This document shows, piece by piece, positions 17,168-26,615 of a DNA stretch of 44,218 nucleotides (position 1 is the first letter of the stretch; every line of letters begins with the position of its first letter). The notes under the pieces were generated by a model. It did no database searches, was not told the origin of the DNA, and saw only the letters and a list, made by a program, of their open reading frames with translations. A program made the translations under genes and the position numbers. Source of the stretch: a virus; IMG/VR virus record IMGVR_UViG_3300017598_000986, positions 1 through 44,218 of that record; one strand, written 5' to 3'.

Positions 17168-18952
17168 TTAAGTTAAATATGTATATCTTAGTTCTGCATC
17201 TCCTACTTGAAAAGTTGTCTGTCCCCACGTAGTAAAACTATATGTGCCGTACACATTTTGCTCAATATCTATATCCCCTGAATTATCATAGTCTTGAGCA
17301 TTTATTCTAAATAAATAATATCTATCTACCGGAGGTGTAGTCAAAGTTGTAGTTGTAGCTATTTCTGTTGGGCTGTCAATAGTGCATTCCAGGCTTGGAC
17401 TACCATCAAAAGTAGTTAGAGGACTAACATGCGTCCATAAATAAGTCATAGGATCCCCTTCTGGGTCAGTAATAACTCCGGATAGAGTAGCTACTGCTCC
17501 TCCTGCATAAAATGAACTACCAGATGCTATACTGCCTCGAGGTACTAAATTAAAGTAATTCGCTAATAACCCTGCAGGGAGTAGAGCATTAGTGTAATAA
17601 TCTACAAAAGGTTCATAATGATCAAGTCCATATGTTCTGCTACTTCGTTGTATTCCAAGTGTGTACCAGAATTGCTCTGGATTAAGCTCTGTAAGTTCTT
17701 CTATTATTCCCGATGAACTAATATAGTCATGTAAGTGAATACCAGAAGCTATAATTTCATACCTATCTACCTCACTCCCTACTTCTAAAGCTGTTGTAAG
17801 TGGCATTGGAAATTGATAAGTATTTCCACCAGAAATTGCTACATAATTATAAGTTCCATCATCCCACACATTGCTTACAATTCCAGATTCATACGTAAAT
17901 GGCATACCTGATATTAAACAGTATGCATCATATAAATTACCAAAACTGGGTCCTTTAGATAAAGCATTAGTTAACCCCTGTGATAAATGTTTTAAATGTT
18001 CAGCATAATATCTGCGTTCATCAAAATAAGTAAATGCACCAGATAACCAACCACTAATATATGGAGTATAAGCATTATCATTTATCACTTCTTCAGGTTC
18101 ATTCACTTCTCCAAATGCCTTGAAATATAAATTTATAAGTGACGGTAACAAAAATATAGACTGAGGAGCATTAAATATTTCTCGTGTATCTGTATATTCA
18201 GAGTATGAGTATGTGGATGCATCACCAAAAAATTTGATATAATGCAACCTTTCTATTTCATAATCTGTCCCTTCTATTAAAACATTATCAGTATTTATAC
18301 CACTGAGTACAGGTATTGTTAAATAAGCGTAATCATTTGGCAATTCATAGACATACCCTGCTATAGTAGTGTTACTTGTAGGTAACGTTATTCCACTAGT
18401 AACCGGTAAAGTGCCATCATCTGTAAAATAAGTATTGGTTGTGTTTGTAATATAATAATAAGAGTTTTGTAATCTACCGTACACATTATAACTACTTACC
18501 CCACTTACCGCTTCCCAAGTTACGCTATTATAATTAGAATATAAATCTGACTGTCCACTTATGATAATTCTTGAATCGCTTGGTAAAGTTTCGCCATGTA
18601 CATCGAGTGCAGTGATTTTATAGTTGTATATAACGTCATCTCCAGAAGGAGCTGTGTTATACCCACTTATAGTTACAGGAGGATCATAGCTTTCAAGTTC
18701 TACGTTTTGGTTGTCACCGTCAAATATAACATCATAATCCTGGTATTGTTCTTCTATATACCCAGGAGTGTAATCAAGGTGCCCCGCAAGGGTAACCTGT
18801 GCCAAATCATATGGAAGTCCTTCCATAGCATTGAACAACTGTTCCCAATAAGCTTCTATGACTTCTTTCTCATTCCTTGGAACAAAGTCGTAGAAAGTAG
18901 AAAGTCTATTCCAAAATTTTGCAAAGTCTGTGGTGTTATTAGGACTAAACAT
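17168..18952 (-). CDS. Baseplate/tail protein with fibronectin-like and PKD-like inserts
   Basis: A 594-residue protein. The first 80 residues are helical and acidic (FAKFWNRLSTFYDFVPRN, EVIEAYWEQLFNAMEGLPYD) and look like a baseplate attachment region. Residues about 100-200 resemble a fibronectin-III-like domain (DVHGETLPSDS, then YNSVTWEAVSGVSSYNVYG, then TYFTDDGT). Near the C-terminus, about 485-565, a PKD-like segment reads TLSGVITDPEGDPMTYLW and ends in a FRINAQDYD strand. The gene follows the gp6-like baseplate gene with a TAATG overlap, the usual place for a wedge-to-fibre linker. Ser-Gly pairs are unusually frequent. The precise role is unassigned. Confidence 0.83.
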   Translation of the reverse strand: MFSPNNTTDFAKFWNRLSTFYDFVPRNEKEVIEAYWEQLFNAMEGLPYDLAQVTLAGHLDYTPGYIEEQYQDYDVIFDGDNQNVELESYDPPVTISGYNTAPSGDDVIYNYKITALDVHGETLPSDSRIIISGQSDLYSNYNSVTWEAVSGVSSYNVYGRLQNSYYYITNTTNTYFTDDGTLPVTSGITLPTSNTTIAGYVYELPNDYAYLTIPVLSGINTDNVLIEGTDYEIERLHYIKFFGDASTYSYSEYTDTREIFNAPQSIFLLPSLINLYFKAFGEVNEPEEVINDNAYTPYISGWLSGAFTYFDERRYYAEHLKHLSQGLTNALSKGPSFGNLYDAYCLISGMPFTYESGIVSNVWDDGTYNYVAISGGNTYQFPMPLTTALEVGSEVDRYEIIASGIHLHDYISSSGIIEELTELNPEQFWYTLGIQRSSRTYGLDHYEPFVDYYTNALLPAGLLANYFNLVPRGSIASGSSFYAGGAVATLSGVITDPEGDPMTYLWTHVSPLTTFDGSPSLECTIDSPTEIATTTTLTTPPVDRYYLFRINAQDYDNSGDIDIEQNVYGTYSFTTWGQTTFQVGDAELRYTYLT

Positions 18953-21900
18953 TAAACTTGTGTAACTCCATATAATTCGTCTATATTAGTATAAAATCTA
19001 CTTACATTGTCTGAAGCGATTGTATATGTACTTCCTGTAAGAGTTGACTCAGTAACCTCAGATTCAGTGTTATATTCTTTTATTGTTATATCCATATCTG
19101 TATTTACATAATTAGCACCATTAGTGTACATTACATTTATAAGATCTGATATATCAAAAGTTGTATCTGTAAGAGTATTAAAATACTCTGCTACTTTAAC
19201 TTTCATTTCGTCTTCCGATAACCCACCAGAATATTCAAGTCTATCTGTAGTTACTATAGTTGGTGGCATAGCCTTGACCATAATATCTGCTGCAGGGTAT
19301 CTAGAATCCGGATCATTAATTAACGCATCTACTAGAGGCCCATTGGCCCAGTAATAATATGTAAACTCCACAAGAGTATTTTCCATACTTTCTATATCAA
19401 AACTAATTACTTGATTTGCTTCTTCAGAGTAAGATTTACTATCAAGTAAATTATTTATAGTATAAGTAGATGAGTCAAACACCACTTTTGAAATTCCTTC
19501 TTTAATTTCTATAATTTCAACTATATAAGGATTAATACCCTGAATAGTTTTTAATGTTATGGTGCTACTAGGCATTAATGTACTTATTGTTCCACGTTTA
19601 ATATTATCTGGATCATGTACATAAACATCTACCGCATTTCCTCGATGAACAGCATTTGCAAGGACATTATTCATTTCCACGTAATAAGTTCTGAGTGTAT
19701 GTTCTACATCATCTGGAAATGTCGGACCACTGTTTGCAGCAGTTGCCGCTATATTAACATAACCAGTGGAATCTAAATAATATGACAACGGATCTAAATC
19801 CATACTAACTTGTTGTTCATCTCTAGTATCATTTATAGTTGCTAGATGAGTTCCTGCTACTTCCCACTCATCTTCCTGAACATTGTATACAGCAACTTTA
19901 ACTTTGCTATGACCAACTTCACTATCAAGCTCGAATTGTACTGGATCATAACCCACTCCATAATAGTTAACTTGCGCCGCTTCTGATGGATCAAAGTATA
20001 TTGCATCAGGCATCATTCTAAATAATTGCATTGGAAATGTTTCTACAAATGTTTTTACTAACAGGTTGTCTACATACCATTCGCAATTTCGTGTCTCGGC
20101 CACAGCAATTCCAAAATGATTTCTTGAACTTTCCAGTATATCAAGTCCGGTGTCTGTTTGTATTTTATCTCCCGACTGTGTCACATAAGGAGGATAAGTT
20201 TGTCCTCGATTTATTACACGATTAGCATCCGAATAAGGTTCGGCAGGCGGATTATCTATATCATAAATCCATGCCTCTACTCCCATTTTTTCATAAAGTT
20301 TTATTTTAATTTGGTACGTAATCTCTGGTTCTATCCAAACCTTTGCTGCCTGTAAGAATTGATTCTTTCCAGAAGTTTGATCCCAAAGTTGTTCATGTCC
20401 CACCCAAATATTTTCCTGAAGTATATCATTATCTACCAAATACACATTATATCTCATTAATTCTGGATTAGCTTCTATATAGCCCGGACCAGTAATAGTG
20501 GGAGTATAACCATAAATTTCTAGAAACTTTTGTAAATCTTCTTCTTGATACGTAACATCGTCATTGTCTCTATAATATCTATTTGCTTCAACTTGTGTTG
20601 TGCCCTGTCCCCCAGTATTTATAGGCTCAATGGCATTTAGAGACCAGTTACGATTAATACGCTGTAAAAATTCTGGTTGCTTACGCCAAGCAATACCAAA
20701 TCCATCGTGTGGTAAAAATATCTCTGAATTTCTCAAGACAGTTATATAGGCCATTTCTCCATCTTCGGTGTTATCTGTAGTCATCATATCACAGAATATT
20801 TCTACTCCAAGATGCTGATCAATAGGTTTATGTATAATAGGAGATAAATTATTAAAACTGCTCGGAGTCAAGTATGTAAATATTTGTGCTTGCGCATTTT
20901 CTATTTGTCTCTCACTTTCTGATAATAACATTTGATATATTCCAGATATTTGCGCTAACGGTATTGAAACGCTATTTGCTGCATCAGGACTAAGTGTTTT
21001 TCCCATTCGAAGTTTATTATCAAGAATACCAAATTCATTCAAGTAAAATATTGTATTATCTGGATGAAGCCCATCATGAATTTGCCACATACCAGAAGCA
21101 AGCACCATTTGTAAATCATCCTGAACATCGGCTGGTCCTCCAAAAGTGTCTCCCCAATTTTCTCTTATAAGGACGTACTGATCTTGTTGTGCATAATGCA
21201 TATCATAAAGACGATATAAACCCTGATACATATCGTCAGAGAATTCATTTGTCCAACCAGTAATAGCTGGAAATTGTATATCCTCTGTTTCATCTAAATC
21301 TAAAAAGTTCCCGGTTAGAGCCGTGTGTTTAGAATCATACTCACCAGAATGAACTCCGGAATAAGTATATTCATAATCAATGGATTTATAATTCTCAACA
21401 TCTTGTATATCGTTGGTTAAATCTCTAATCATCAATAAGTCCCCGGCCCCCACTACTTGTACATCTATAACATCGGTATAATTATCCATTATTGTTTCTT
21501 TTAGAGCTAATGGAGAAGCCAAAGATTTTCCGTGTAATGTACTTTTTATTCTATTATATAGGGCAGAATTTTCTTCTGTATCTGTACCGCCAATCAATGC
21601 CTGCGGATTAATTATTTTAATAGGAGTAAGACTTAAAGTTCCAATTGCAGTAAACAAAGTATTTGGATTTATATTCCCATTCTCTCCATATTCATCAGCA
21701 ACTACTTGAATATCTCCTGTGATGTAATAAGGATATTGACTTATATTACTTTCCATCTGTGATCTAGTTATAGAATATTCAGATGTTGTTTTAAATGTTA
21801 CATCTCCAACATTTAAAGCAAATCCTTTAGGAATGATTACAGCTTTTGGTGAATTATAATATATTCTGATATAACCCGTAGCTTTTGTTCCAGTCCTGCG

Positions 21901-22128
21901 TTCTAATAAAAATGTTGCTGCAATAGCATTCATCTGATCTTCAGTTAAAGAATCGACATCGTCCAGAGTCATTTGATTTAAAACTTCCGTCTGTGTAAGC
22001 TGGTATGGCTCTAAAATAGAAATAAGTGGACTTATTAAAAAATCTTTTAAGACCGATCCATCTCTTGTATCTAATTCAGGGTTGTATTGCTTTATTTTTT
22101 CACGAATATAATTTGGTATATTAATCAT
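18952..22128 (-). CDS. Baseplate wedge protein, baseplate J/gp6-like, with a large insert
   Basis: A 1058-residue protein. The N-terminal about 230 residues match the baseplate J/gp47/T4 gp6 family: a helical start (IPNYIREKIKQYNPELDTRDGS), GTKATGYIRIYYNSP, a beta segment GDVTFKTTSEYSIT, the GENGNINPNTL turn, and LIGGTDTEENSALYNRI. The family-like C-terminal part is at about 930-1058 (LSEDEMKVKVAEYFNTLTD). Between them lies a beta-rich insert of several hundred residues that includes a jellyroll/ConA-like stretch (VEIFCDMMTTDN, FGIAWRKQPEF, GIAVAETRNCEWYVDNL). The family assembles the baseplate wedge ring. The start is supported by AAGGAG at 22140-22145. The insert may bind glycans or carry fibres. 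Confidence 0.87.
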   Translation of the reverse strand: MINIPNYIREKIKQYNPELDTRDGSVLKDFLISPLISILEPYQLTQTEVLNQMTLDDVDSLTEDQMNAIAATFLLERRTGTKATGYIRIYYNSPKAVIIPKGFALNVGDVTFKTTSEYSITRSQMESNISQYPYYITGDIQVVADEYGENGNINPNTLFTAIGTLSLTPIKIINPQALIGGTDTEENSALYNRIKSTLHGKSLASPLALKETIMDNYTDVIDVQVVGAGDLLMIRDLTNDIQDVENYKSIDYEYTYSGVHSGEYDSKHTALTGNFLDLDETEDIQFPAITGWTNEFSDDMYQGLYRLYDMHYAQQDQYVLIRENWGDTFGGPADVQDDLQMVLASGMWQIHDGLHPDNTIFYLNEFGILDNKLRMGKTLSPDAANSVSIPLAQISGIYQMLLSESERQIENAQAQIFTYLTPSSFNNLSPIIHKPIDQHLGVEIFCDMMTTDNTEDGEMAYITVLRNSEIFLPHDGFGIAWRKQPEFLQRINRNWSLNAIEPINTGGQGTTQVEANRYYRDNDDVTYQEEDLQKFLEIYGYTPTITGPGYIEANPELMRYNVYLVDNDILQENIWVGHEQLWDQTSGKNQFLQAAKVWIEPEITYQIKIKLYEKMGVEAWIYDIDNPPAEPYSDANRVINRGQTYPPYVTQSGDKIQTDTGLDILESSRNHFGIAVAETRNCEWYVDNLLVKTFVETFPMQLFRMMPDAIYFDPSEAAQVNYYGVGYDPVQFELDSEVGHSKVKVAVYNVQEDEWEVAGTHLATINDTRDEQQVSMDLDPLSYYLDSTGYVNIAATAANSGPTFPDDVEHTLRTYYVEMNNVLANAVHRGNAVDVYVHDPDNIKRGTISTLMPSSTITLKTIQGINPYIVEIIEIKEGISKVVFDSSTYTINNLLDSKSYSEEANQVISFDIESMENTLVEFTYYYWANGPLVDALINDPDSRYPAADIMVKAMPPTIVTTDRLEYSGGLSEDEMKVKVAEYFNTLTDTTFDISDLINVMYTNGANYVNTDMDITIKEYNTESEVTESTLTGSTYTIASDNVSRFYTNIDELYGVTQV

Positions 22129-22139
22129 TTTTTTATTAG

Positions 22140-22145
22140 CTCCTT
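22140..22145 (-). promoter_or_regulatory. Shine-Dalgarno AAGGAG for the gp6-like gene
   Basis: AAGGAG overlaps the stop codon of the upstream 147-residue gene and lies 11 bases before the ATG at 22126-22128, a long but workable spacing that couples the two genes. Confidence 0.65.
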
Positions 22146-22587
22146 AAGGTATCTGAACATAAGCTTGTTCGCCACTTCGAGTATTTACTTCTATAACTAA
22201 AACCCAGCCTCCGTAGACTGCATCCCAAACATAGCTTTTTAAAACTAATGTGTCTACAATCTCGTTATCTTTTAAAATTTTACCATCTATCAGTTCTTGG
22301 GTTTGATCTTTTTTTACTTGTTCTTCTAATTTTTTTAAAATGACAGGGAACGTGCTTCTTACACTTTCTAGTTCGTCTTCTCTATAAACTTTCATTATTT
22401 CATAAAATACGGTCCCACTGTCGGGTGTATATGTATCACTACCTATTTGTGTAAACATAAGTTTTATAATTCTTTGTGCTAATCCATTAGTAGTCTCCAC
22501 ATAACTTAGAGGAGCCTGAATAGTAAATTCTGAACTGGTTTTGTCGTCTGAAAACTTAAGTACCTCTATGTCACGCATAATGTCCAC
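22144..22587 (-). CDS. Baseplate wedge candidate, gp25/GPW-like
   Basis: A 147-residue protein immediately upstream of the gp6-like gene, where phages place the gp25/W wedge subunit. The middle part (TTNGLAQRIIKLMFTQIGSDTYTPDSGT) and a C-terminal region ending in beta strands (WVLVIEVNTRSG) are compatible with that fold, but I do not see the family's Glu-Pro-Arg segment. The longest frame starts with GTG at 22587; an ATG three codons downstream (22578) is also possible, with AGGGG before either. The role rests mostly on size and position. Confidence 0.68.
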   Translation of the reverse strand: MDIMRDIEVLKFSDDKTSSEFTIQAPLSYVETTNGLAQRIIKLMFTQIGSDTYTPDSGTVFYEIMKVYREDELESVRSTFPVILKKLEEQVKKDQTQELIDGKILKDNEIVDTLVLKSYVWDAVYGGWVLVIEVNTRSGEQAYVQIP

Positions 22588-22636
22588 CCCTGTCCTGTTT
22601 TTAAATTAGATATTTTATAAATTCCTTTATCTTTCA

Positions 22637-24781
22637 TTATGCTGGTGGAACTAACCCCTCCTCTAATTCATATATTTGTCCCATAATTGACGGAATTGTA
22701 TTTACCATCATGGCTTGTTCATCTCTATGCTGTGATATAGTTCTTTCTATTTTTTGCATTGATTCAAAACTAACTTCTGGATTAAGTCCTAGAACACTAG
22801 GGTCAATATTTTGCCCAGTTTCTTGATTTTCACAATTTATTAAATTTACTGCATCATTTGCTAAATGATACCCTTCAAGTATAGAAATAACTCCGGATAT
22901 ATCACCAGTTAAAATTTGATTTGCAATTCCCGCTCCTATAGGAGTTTGAGCTAAATCACTCAGTAGCTGGTCTATATAAGGTTTAGCAGCAATAAATAAT
23001 GGATTAGCTTGAACAATGTTTAAAAAACTAGAGCATATGGCCGCCTCTCTTTTATCTAGAGCCATCTGTTGTTTTATAGCAACCCTCATAGCCTGTAATC
23101 CAGAAATTGTATTTTTCGCTGCTGCCGGGTTTACTATAATATATATATTTGCGACCAAATTTCCAAGGTATTTTTGAGCTGTTTCGTAAACTATATCAGC
23201 TGGTTGCGTTTTTGGGGTCTGTGTTTTAGAATCATACGCCTTTTCTCTTATAAATTCCTTTAATCTGGTCATTTGAATTTCTGCTTCTACGGTAGAATTA
23301 TATACCTGTATTGGATCTATTTCAAATCCGCCGTATTGATTTTGAATATTTGTCGAATTAAGTATTGTTGACATCAAACCTCTTGCAACAGTTAATTCTT
23401 CAATCCACTTGAATTGGTTAACGGATAATTCTGCTGGACCCATTCTATTGCTAGTATTAGTTAAAACTCCATCTATCTCTACATCAACATTTTTTAAAAT
23501 TCCTAAAACAGGTAATAGTATATTCTGTAATAACCCGCCCACATTTTTTATATAATCCCAGTAAGAAGGAAATAAAAGAACTCCAGCCTCTTCAATTCTA
23601 ATTTTTGAAGTTATATTTCTCCAAGTAATATCCTTAGTGGCCGGATTTTTAAATAAAGCTGGCTCCGGTGTTTTAGGAGTATTGTTCATATTTAAATACG
23701 TGTTCAAGAACTTGTCTGAGATAGAAACTGTATTGTCTAAAAATCCTTTCAGGTCTTTTAAAAGTTTTATATTATTAGCCCACACTGGAATTCTTTCAAA
23801 GATAATACCTGATGCATCTTTGAAAGTGGCATTTAAAATTATTCTCTGTAATATGGGTGGCATAACTTTCATCATTGCAGAAATAAATTGTCGGTATCGT
23901 GAGCTTTTTAGTTTTGCTTCGTTTTCATACTCCGTAGTTCCAGGTTCAGAAGTATAAGTAAAAAAGTTTAAAGCTACCATCGGTTGTATAGTATCAAAAT
24001 ATTTTATCCAACCTGGTATATCAAATCCAGAAGGAGCATTGGCAGTTATTCCATATTCCGCGTTAATTCTTGTGATATAAGCATTCACAACATCATAATT
24101 TTGATGAGTAAGATTATTTACAGCGCGCTCGATAGAATTATCGGCCGCGTCTAAATTATTAAAAGTAACCGGTTCTCCACCATAGAAATTTTTTGATGCT
24201 TCTCTTCCAATAATGTTTTCAGCTTTTCTAATATTTCTCAAAGCTTTTTTCAGATCTGCATACATTAAGTCATCTTCAAATTTAAATAAATTATAAAATG
24301 AGTCAAACAAATTAATTAACATGGTGAATTGTTTATCTAAAATCCAACCAAGCTGATTTCGTCTGTTCAAATCTCTTTTTAATGTCTGAACTAAATAGTA
24401 TTGTAAAACTATTTCAGCTCCCGGTATAAGAGCCAGTGCAAAAACAAGTGCAGACACAATACTATTTATTAAATTGCCTGCTAATATTTCTAATAAAAAT
24501 AAATTTGTATAAGATGCCGCTGCCGCTGCAAGTATTTGTGCTAATAACAACGCTAAAGTAGTTAAAAAATTACCGACCATATCAAAAGTAATATTGTCTA
24601 TTGAACGCTGAACATCTTCCCACCATTGTGTAATTAATTTATTTACAGCGTCTACAATCGATTCTGCGTCACAAACATCTGAGACATCAATTCCTAAACC
24701 AGTTAAAGTATCTTTTACTGTAATTAAAGTGTTTGACGTTTGAGCAATTGTATTATTTGCTGTGTTCCATGTTACTGGCAT
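22637..24781 (-). CDS. Virion protein of unknown function with a hydrophobic segment
   Basis: A 714-residue protein, mostly helical. Residues about 70-133 are strongly hydrophobic and alanine/leucine-rich (TTLALLLAQILAAAAAS, then SIVSALVFALALIPGAEIVL), enough for two membrane-spanning helices. The remainder has long amphipathic helices. I do not recognise a family. It follows the sigma-like gene with a TAATG overlap and precedes the gp25-like gene. A baseplate or tail-tip component that inserts in the host membrane at genome entry is one possibility. The hydrophobic stretch could instead pack in the tail interior. Confidence 0.8.
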   Translation of the reverse strand: MPVTWNTANNTIAQTSNTLITVKDTLTGLGIDVSDVCDAESIVDAVNKLITQWWEDVQRSIDNITFDMVGNFLTTLALLLAQILAAAAASYTNLFLLEILAGNLINSIVSALVFALALIPGAEIVLQYYLVQTLKRDLNRRNQLGWILDKQFTMLINLFDSFYNLFKFEDDLMYADLKKALRNIRKAENIIGREASKNFYGGEPVTFNNLDAADNSIERAVNNLTHQNYDVVNAYITRINAEYGITANAPSGFDIPGWIKYFDTIQPMVALNFFTYTSEPGTTEYENEAKLKSSRYRQFISAMMKVMPPILQRIILNATFKDASGIIFERIPVWANNIKLLKDLKGFLDNTVSISDKFLNTYLNMNNTPKTPEPALFKNPATKDITWRNITSKIRIEEAGVLLFPSYWDYIKNVGGLLQNILLPVLGILKNVDVEIDGVLTNTSNRMGPAELSVNQFKWIEELTVARGLMSTILNSTNIQNQYGGFEIDPIQVYNSTVEAEIQMTRLKEFIREKAYDSKTQTPKTQPADIVYETAQKYLGNLVANIYIIVNPAAAKNTISGLQAMRVAIKQQMALDKREAAICSSFLNIVQANPLFIAAKPYIDQLLSDLAQTPIGAGIANQILTGDISGVISILEGYHLANDAVNLINCENQETGQNIDPSVLGLNPEVSFESMQKIERTISQHRDEQAMMVNTIPSIMGQIYELEEGLVPPA

Positions 24782-25503
24782 TATAATAATCCGTTGATTT
24801 CTTCACCTAATTTATTTTTTCTATTTTTTAAATCGGCATCTCGTAAATTCAATTTACTTGCTATATCTTTGCTTTTTAATTTAGTGGTTCCATACAAGCC
24901 AAAATGATACTCTAGAATCTTTTTATCTACCGGATCTGATTCGAAATATACAGTTTCGATAGCCTGTTTAACTCTTGGATTAGATTCTTCTTCTCTGGTA
25001 AAAGCATAAAATCCGGCGTCATCTTCATCTTCATCTATCGTCAGAGATAAGTCAGCTCTTAATTCTGTTTGTAATCTCTCTACTTCTGCTATTGGTATTT
25101 GCATTGCATCAGCAAGTTCTACTGTAGTAGGTTCTCTGCCTTTATCAGATTCTAAATTAGAATAAATTGTATTATATTTTCCTATAATAAGAGCACGTGG
25201 CTCCGGTATATGGCCCACATTTTGATAGTTAGTCACAAACCTGCTTAATTTTTTTAAGTAATTTGTCACATGAGTATTTAATTGTGCTTTAGTGGGATCA
25301 TATGATTCAATAGCCCCAGCTGCTAATTTAAAACCTTCAGCTCTCACTGCAAATTCTGGTATCCCAGATTTATAAAATTTATTTACTTGTTTTCTAATAA
25401 GTGGTTCAAGAGAACCAAGCAATTCTTTTTTTGCTGAATCATCGCCATCTCTCCAACGATTATATAATTCCAATTCTCTTTCTTTATAAATATTTGTAGC
25501 CAT
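24781..25503 (-). CDS. Sigma-70-like transcription factor
   Basis: A 240-residue protein resembling a sigma-70 family factor. It opens with ELYNRWRDGDDSAKKELLGSL as in region 2 entry helices. LIRKQVNKFYKSG and GFKLAAGAIESYDPTKA followed by LNTHVTNYLKKLSRF correspond to regions 2.1-2.4. GREPTTVELADAMQIPIAEVERL matches the region 3 helix-turn-helix line of sigma factors almost word for word. The C-terminus (DKKILEYHFGLYG, then SKDIASKLNLRDADLKNR) fits region 4. The canonical aromatic -10-melting residues of region 2.3 appear diverged. Its position inside the tail operon, between a virion protein and a membrane-like protein, is unusual. AAAGG lies upstream of the ATG. It may redirect host RNA polymerase to tail genes, or may be a virion protein built on a sigma-like scaffold. 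Confidence 0.78.
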   Translation of the reverse strand: MATNIYKERELELYNRWRDGDDSAKKELLGSLEPLIRKQVNKFYKSGIPEFAVRAEGFKLAAGAIESYDPTKAQLNTHVTNYLKKLSRFVTNYQNVGHIPEPRALIIGKYNTIYSNLESDKGREPTTVELADAMQIPIAEVERLQTELRADLSLTIDEDEDDAGFYAFTREEESNPRVKQAIETVYFESDPVDKKILEYHFGLYGTTKLKSKDIASKLNLRDADLKNRKNKLGEEINGLL

Positions 25504-25511
25504 TTTAACCT

Positions 25512-26615
25512 TTACCTGTTGATTCTATAAGACTTAAAAATCCCTAACTCTCTACTTAATTGTATTAAATTTCTTAAATTAGTGGCAACTAAATTAAAAG
25601 TTTCTTCATCTTGAAACATAGTTGGTATTAGTGCTAATAATCTATCCATTGTGTTTGGAGGTACTTTACTGTGCACCAAAGGAGATATTACATTTTCTAA
25701 ATCCGTTGCTATGTATGATTTTAATGCACTTACGTTTGCAGACAAAAGAGAAGTATATGCACTTTTCATAGAATCTGGTTGATAATTATACCAAGCAAAC
25801 GACGCATCTTCTATGTGTTCAATTGCTCCCGCCGAATTATAATCTTCTCCTTGTACATTGGTATTTAAAATCTTTGCAATTTTCTCTTGTGTTGCTTCTA
25901 TCCTCACCCAAAAATTCCATATTGCATCGTTATTAATATGGGATGCAGTAGAATACATTTTTTCTAAATACTGTTCCGTTACAACTCCCGGCATTTCTAG
26001 TGAATGCTCAGCAACTATAAATTGTAAAACAAAATTAGTTACTGGGTCTTGTGCAGCATTATAAGCTACCTGTAGATTAAGTGGATAACCATAAATTAAA
26101 TGATTATTTGTTTTCATAACAGCAATTCGATCTTCTTTAATTAACTGAGATCCCCTTAATTCGTTATTATACATTTTTAAAATACTGCTTTGATAATAAT
26201 ATTTACCTTTTTCCATTCCAGAGTCTTGGCTAGCTGCATCTACTGCATTAGCATTAAAAATATATACTCTCGCGGCCTCCCCAAAAAATGAAACGTTAGC
26301 TGCTCCAAAAGTTTCCATTAACTGATATTTTTCTCTCATAGACATCTGCATAGATGATAAATAAAATTTATTAGTGATATGTTTTATAACACCAGATTTA
26401 TCTAGAATCATAATTACTGCTTCAGTGTTTCCTTTTGTTTGTATTTCACTAGCTAAATTATTTGGAGAAGCTTTAGTTCTGATGAAAGGTTTTATAATCT
26501 CATTATATTTATCTATAGTAAGATCTCCTTTCAAAACTTCTTGTAATGAATTATTGTTTTGTAATCCACTTAAAGTTTCTACAAAATGTGTCATGAGTCC
26601 TATTCCTGGGGGCAT
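25512..26615 (-). CDS. Tail/baseplate protein of unknown function
   Basis: A 367-residue protein. The N-terminal 60 residues are helical; residues about 70-205 are beta-rich with YQLMETFGAANVSFFGEAARVYIF, then MKTNNHLIYGYPLNLQV and a VTNFVLQFIV strand, a pattern reminiscent of tail-hub/distal-tail rings, though I cannot assign the family. The C-terminal about 150 residues are helical. It begins in a TAATG overlap with the hub-like gene. An ATG seven codons in is an alternative start. Context suggests a baseplate central-hub partner. Confidence 0.78.
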   Translation of the reverse strand: MPPGIGLMTHFVETLSGLQNNNSLQEVLKGDLTIDKYNEIIKPFIRTKASPNNLASEIQTKGNTEAVIMILDKSGVIKHITNKFYLSSMQMSMREKYQLMETFGAANVSFFGEAARVYIFNANAVDAASQDSGMEKGKYYYQSSILKMYNNELRGSQLIKEDRIAVMKTNNHLIYGYPLNLQVAYNAAQDPVTNFVLQFIVAEHSLEMPGVVTEQYLEKMYSTASHINNDAIWNFWVRIEATQEKIAKILNTNVQGEDYNSAGAIEHIEDASFAWYNYQPDSMKSAYTSLLSANVSALKSYIATDLENVISPLVHSKVPPNTMDRLLALIPTMFQDEETFNLVATNLRNLIQLSRELGIFKSYRINR

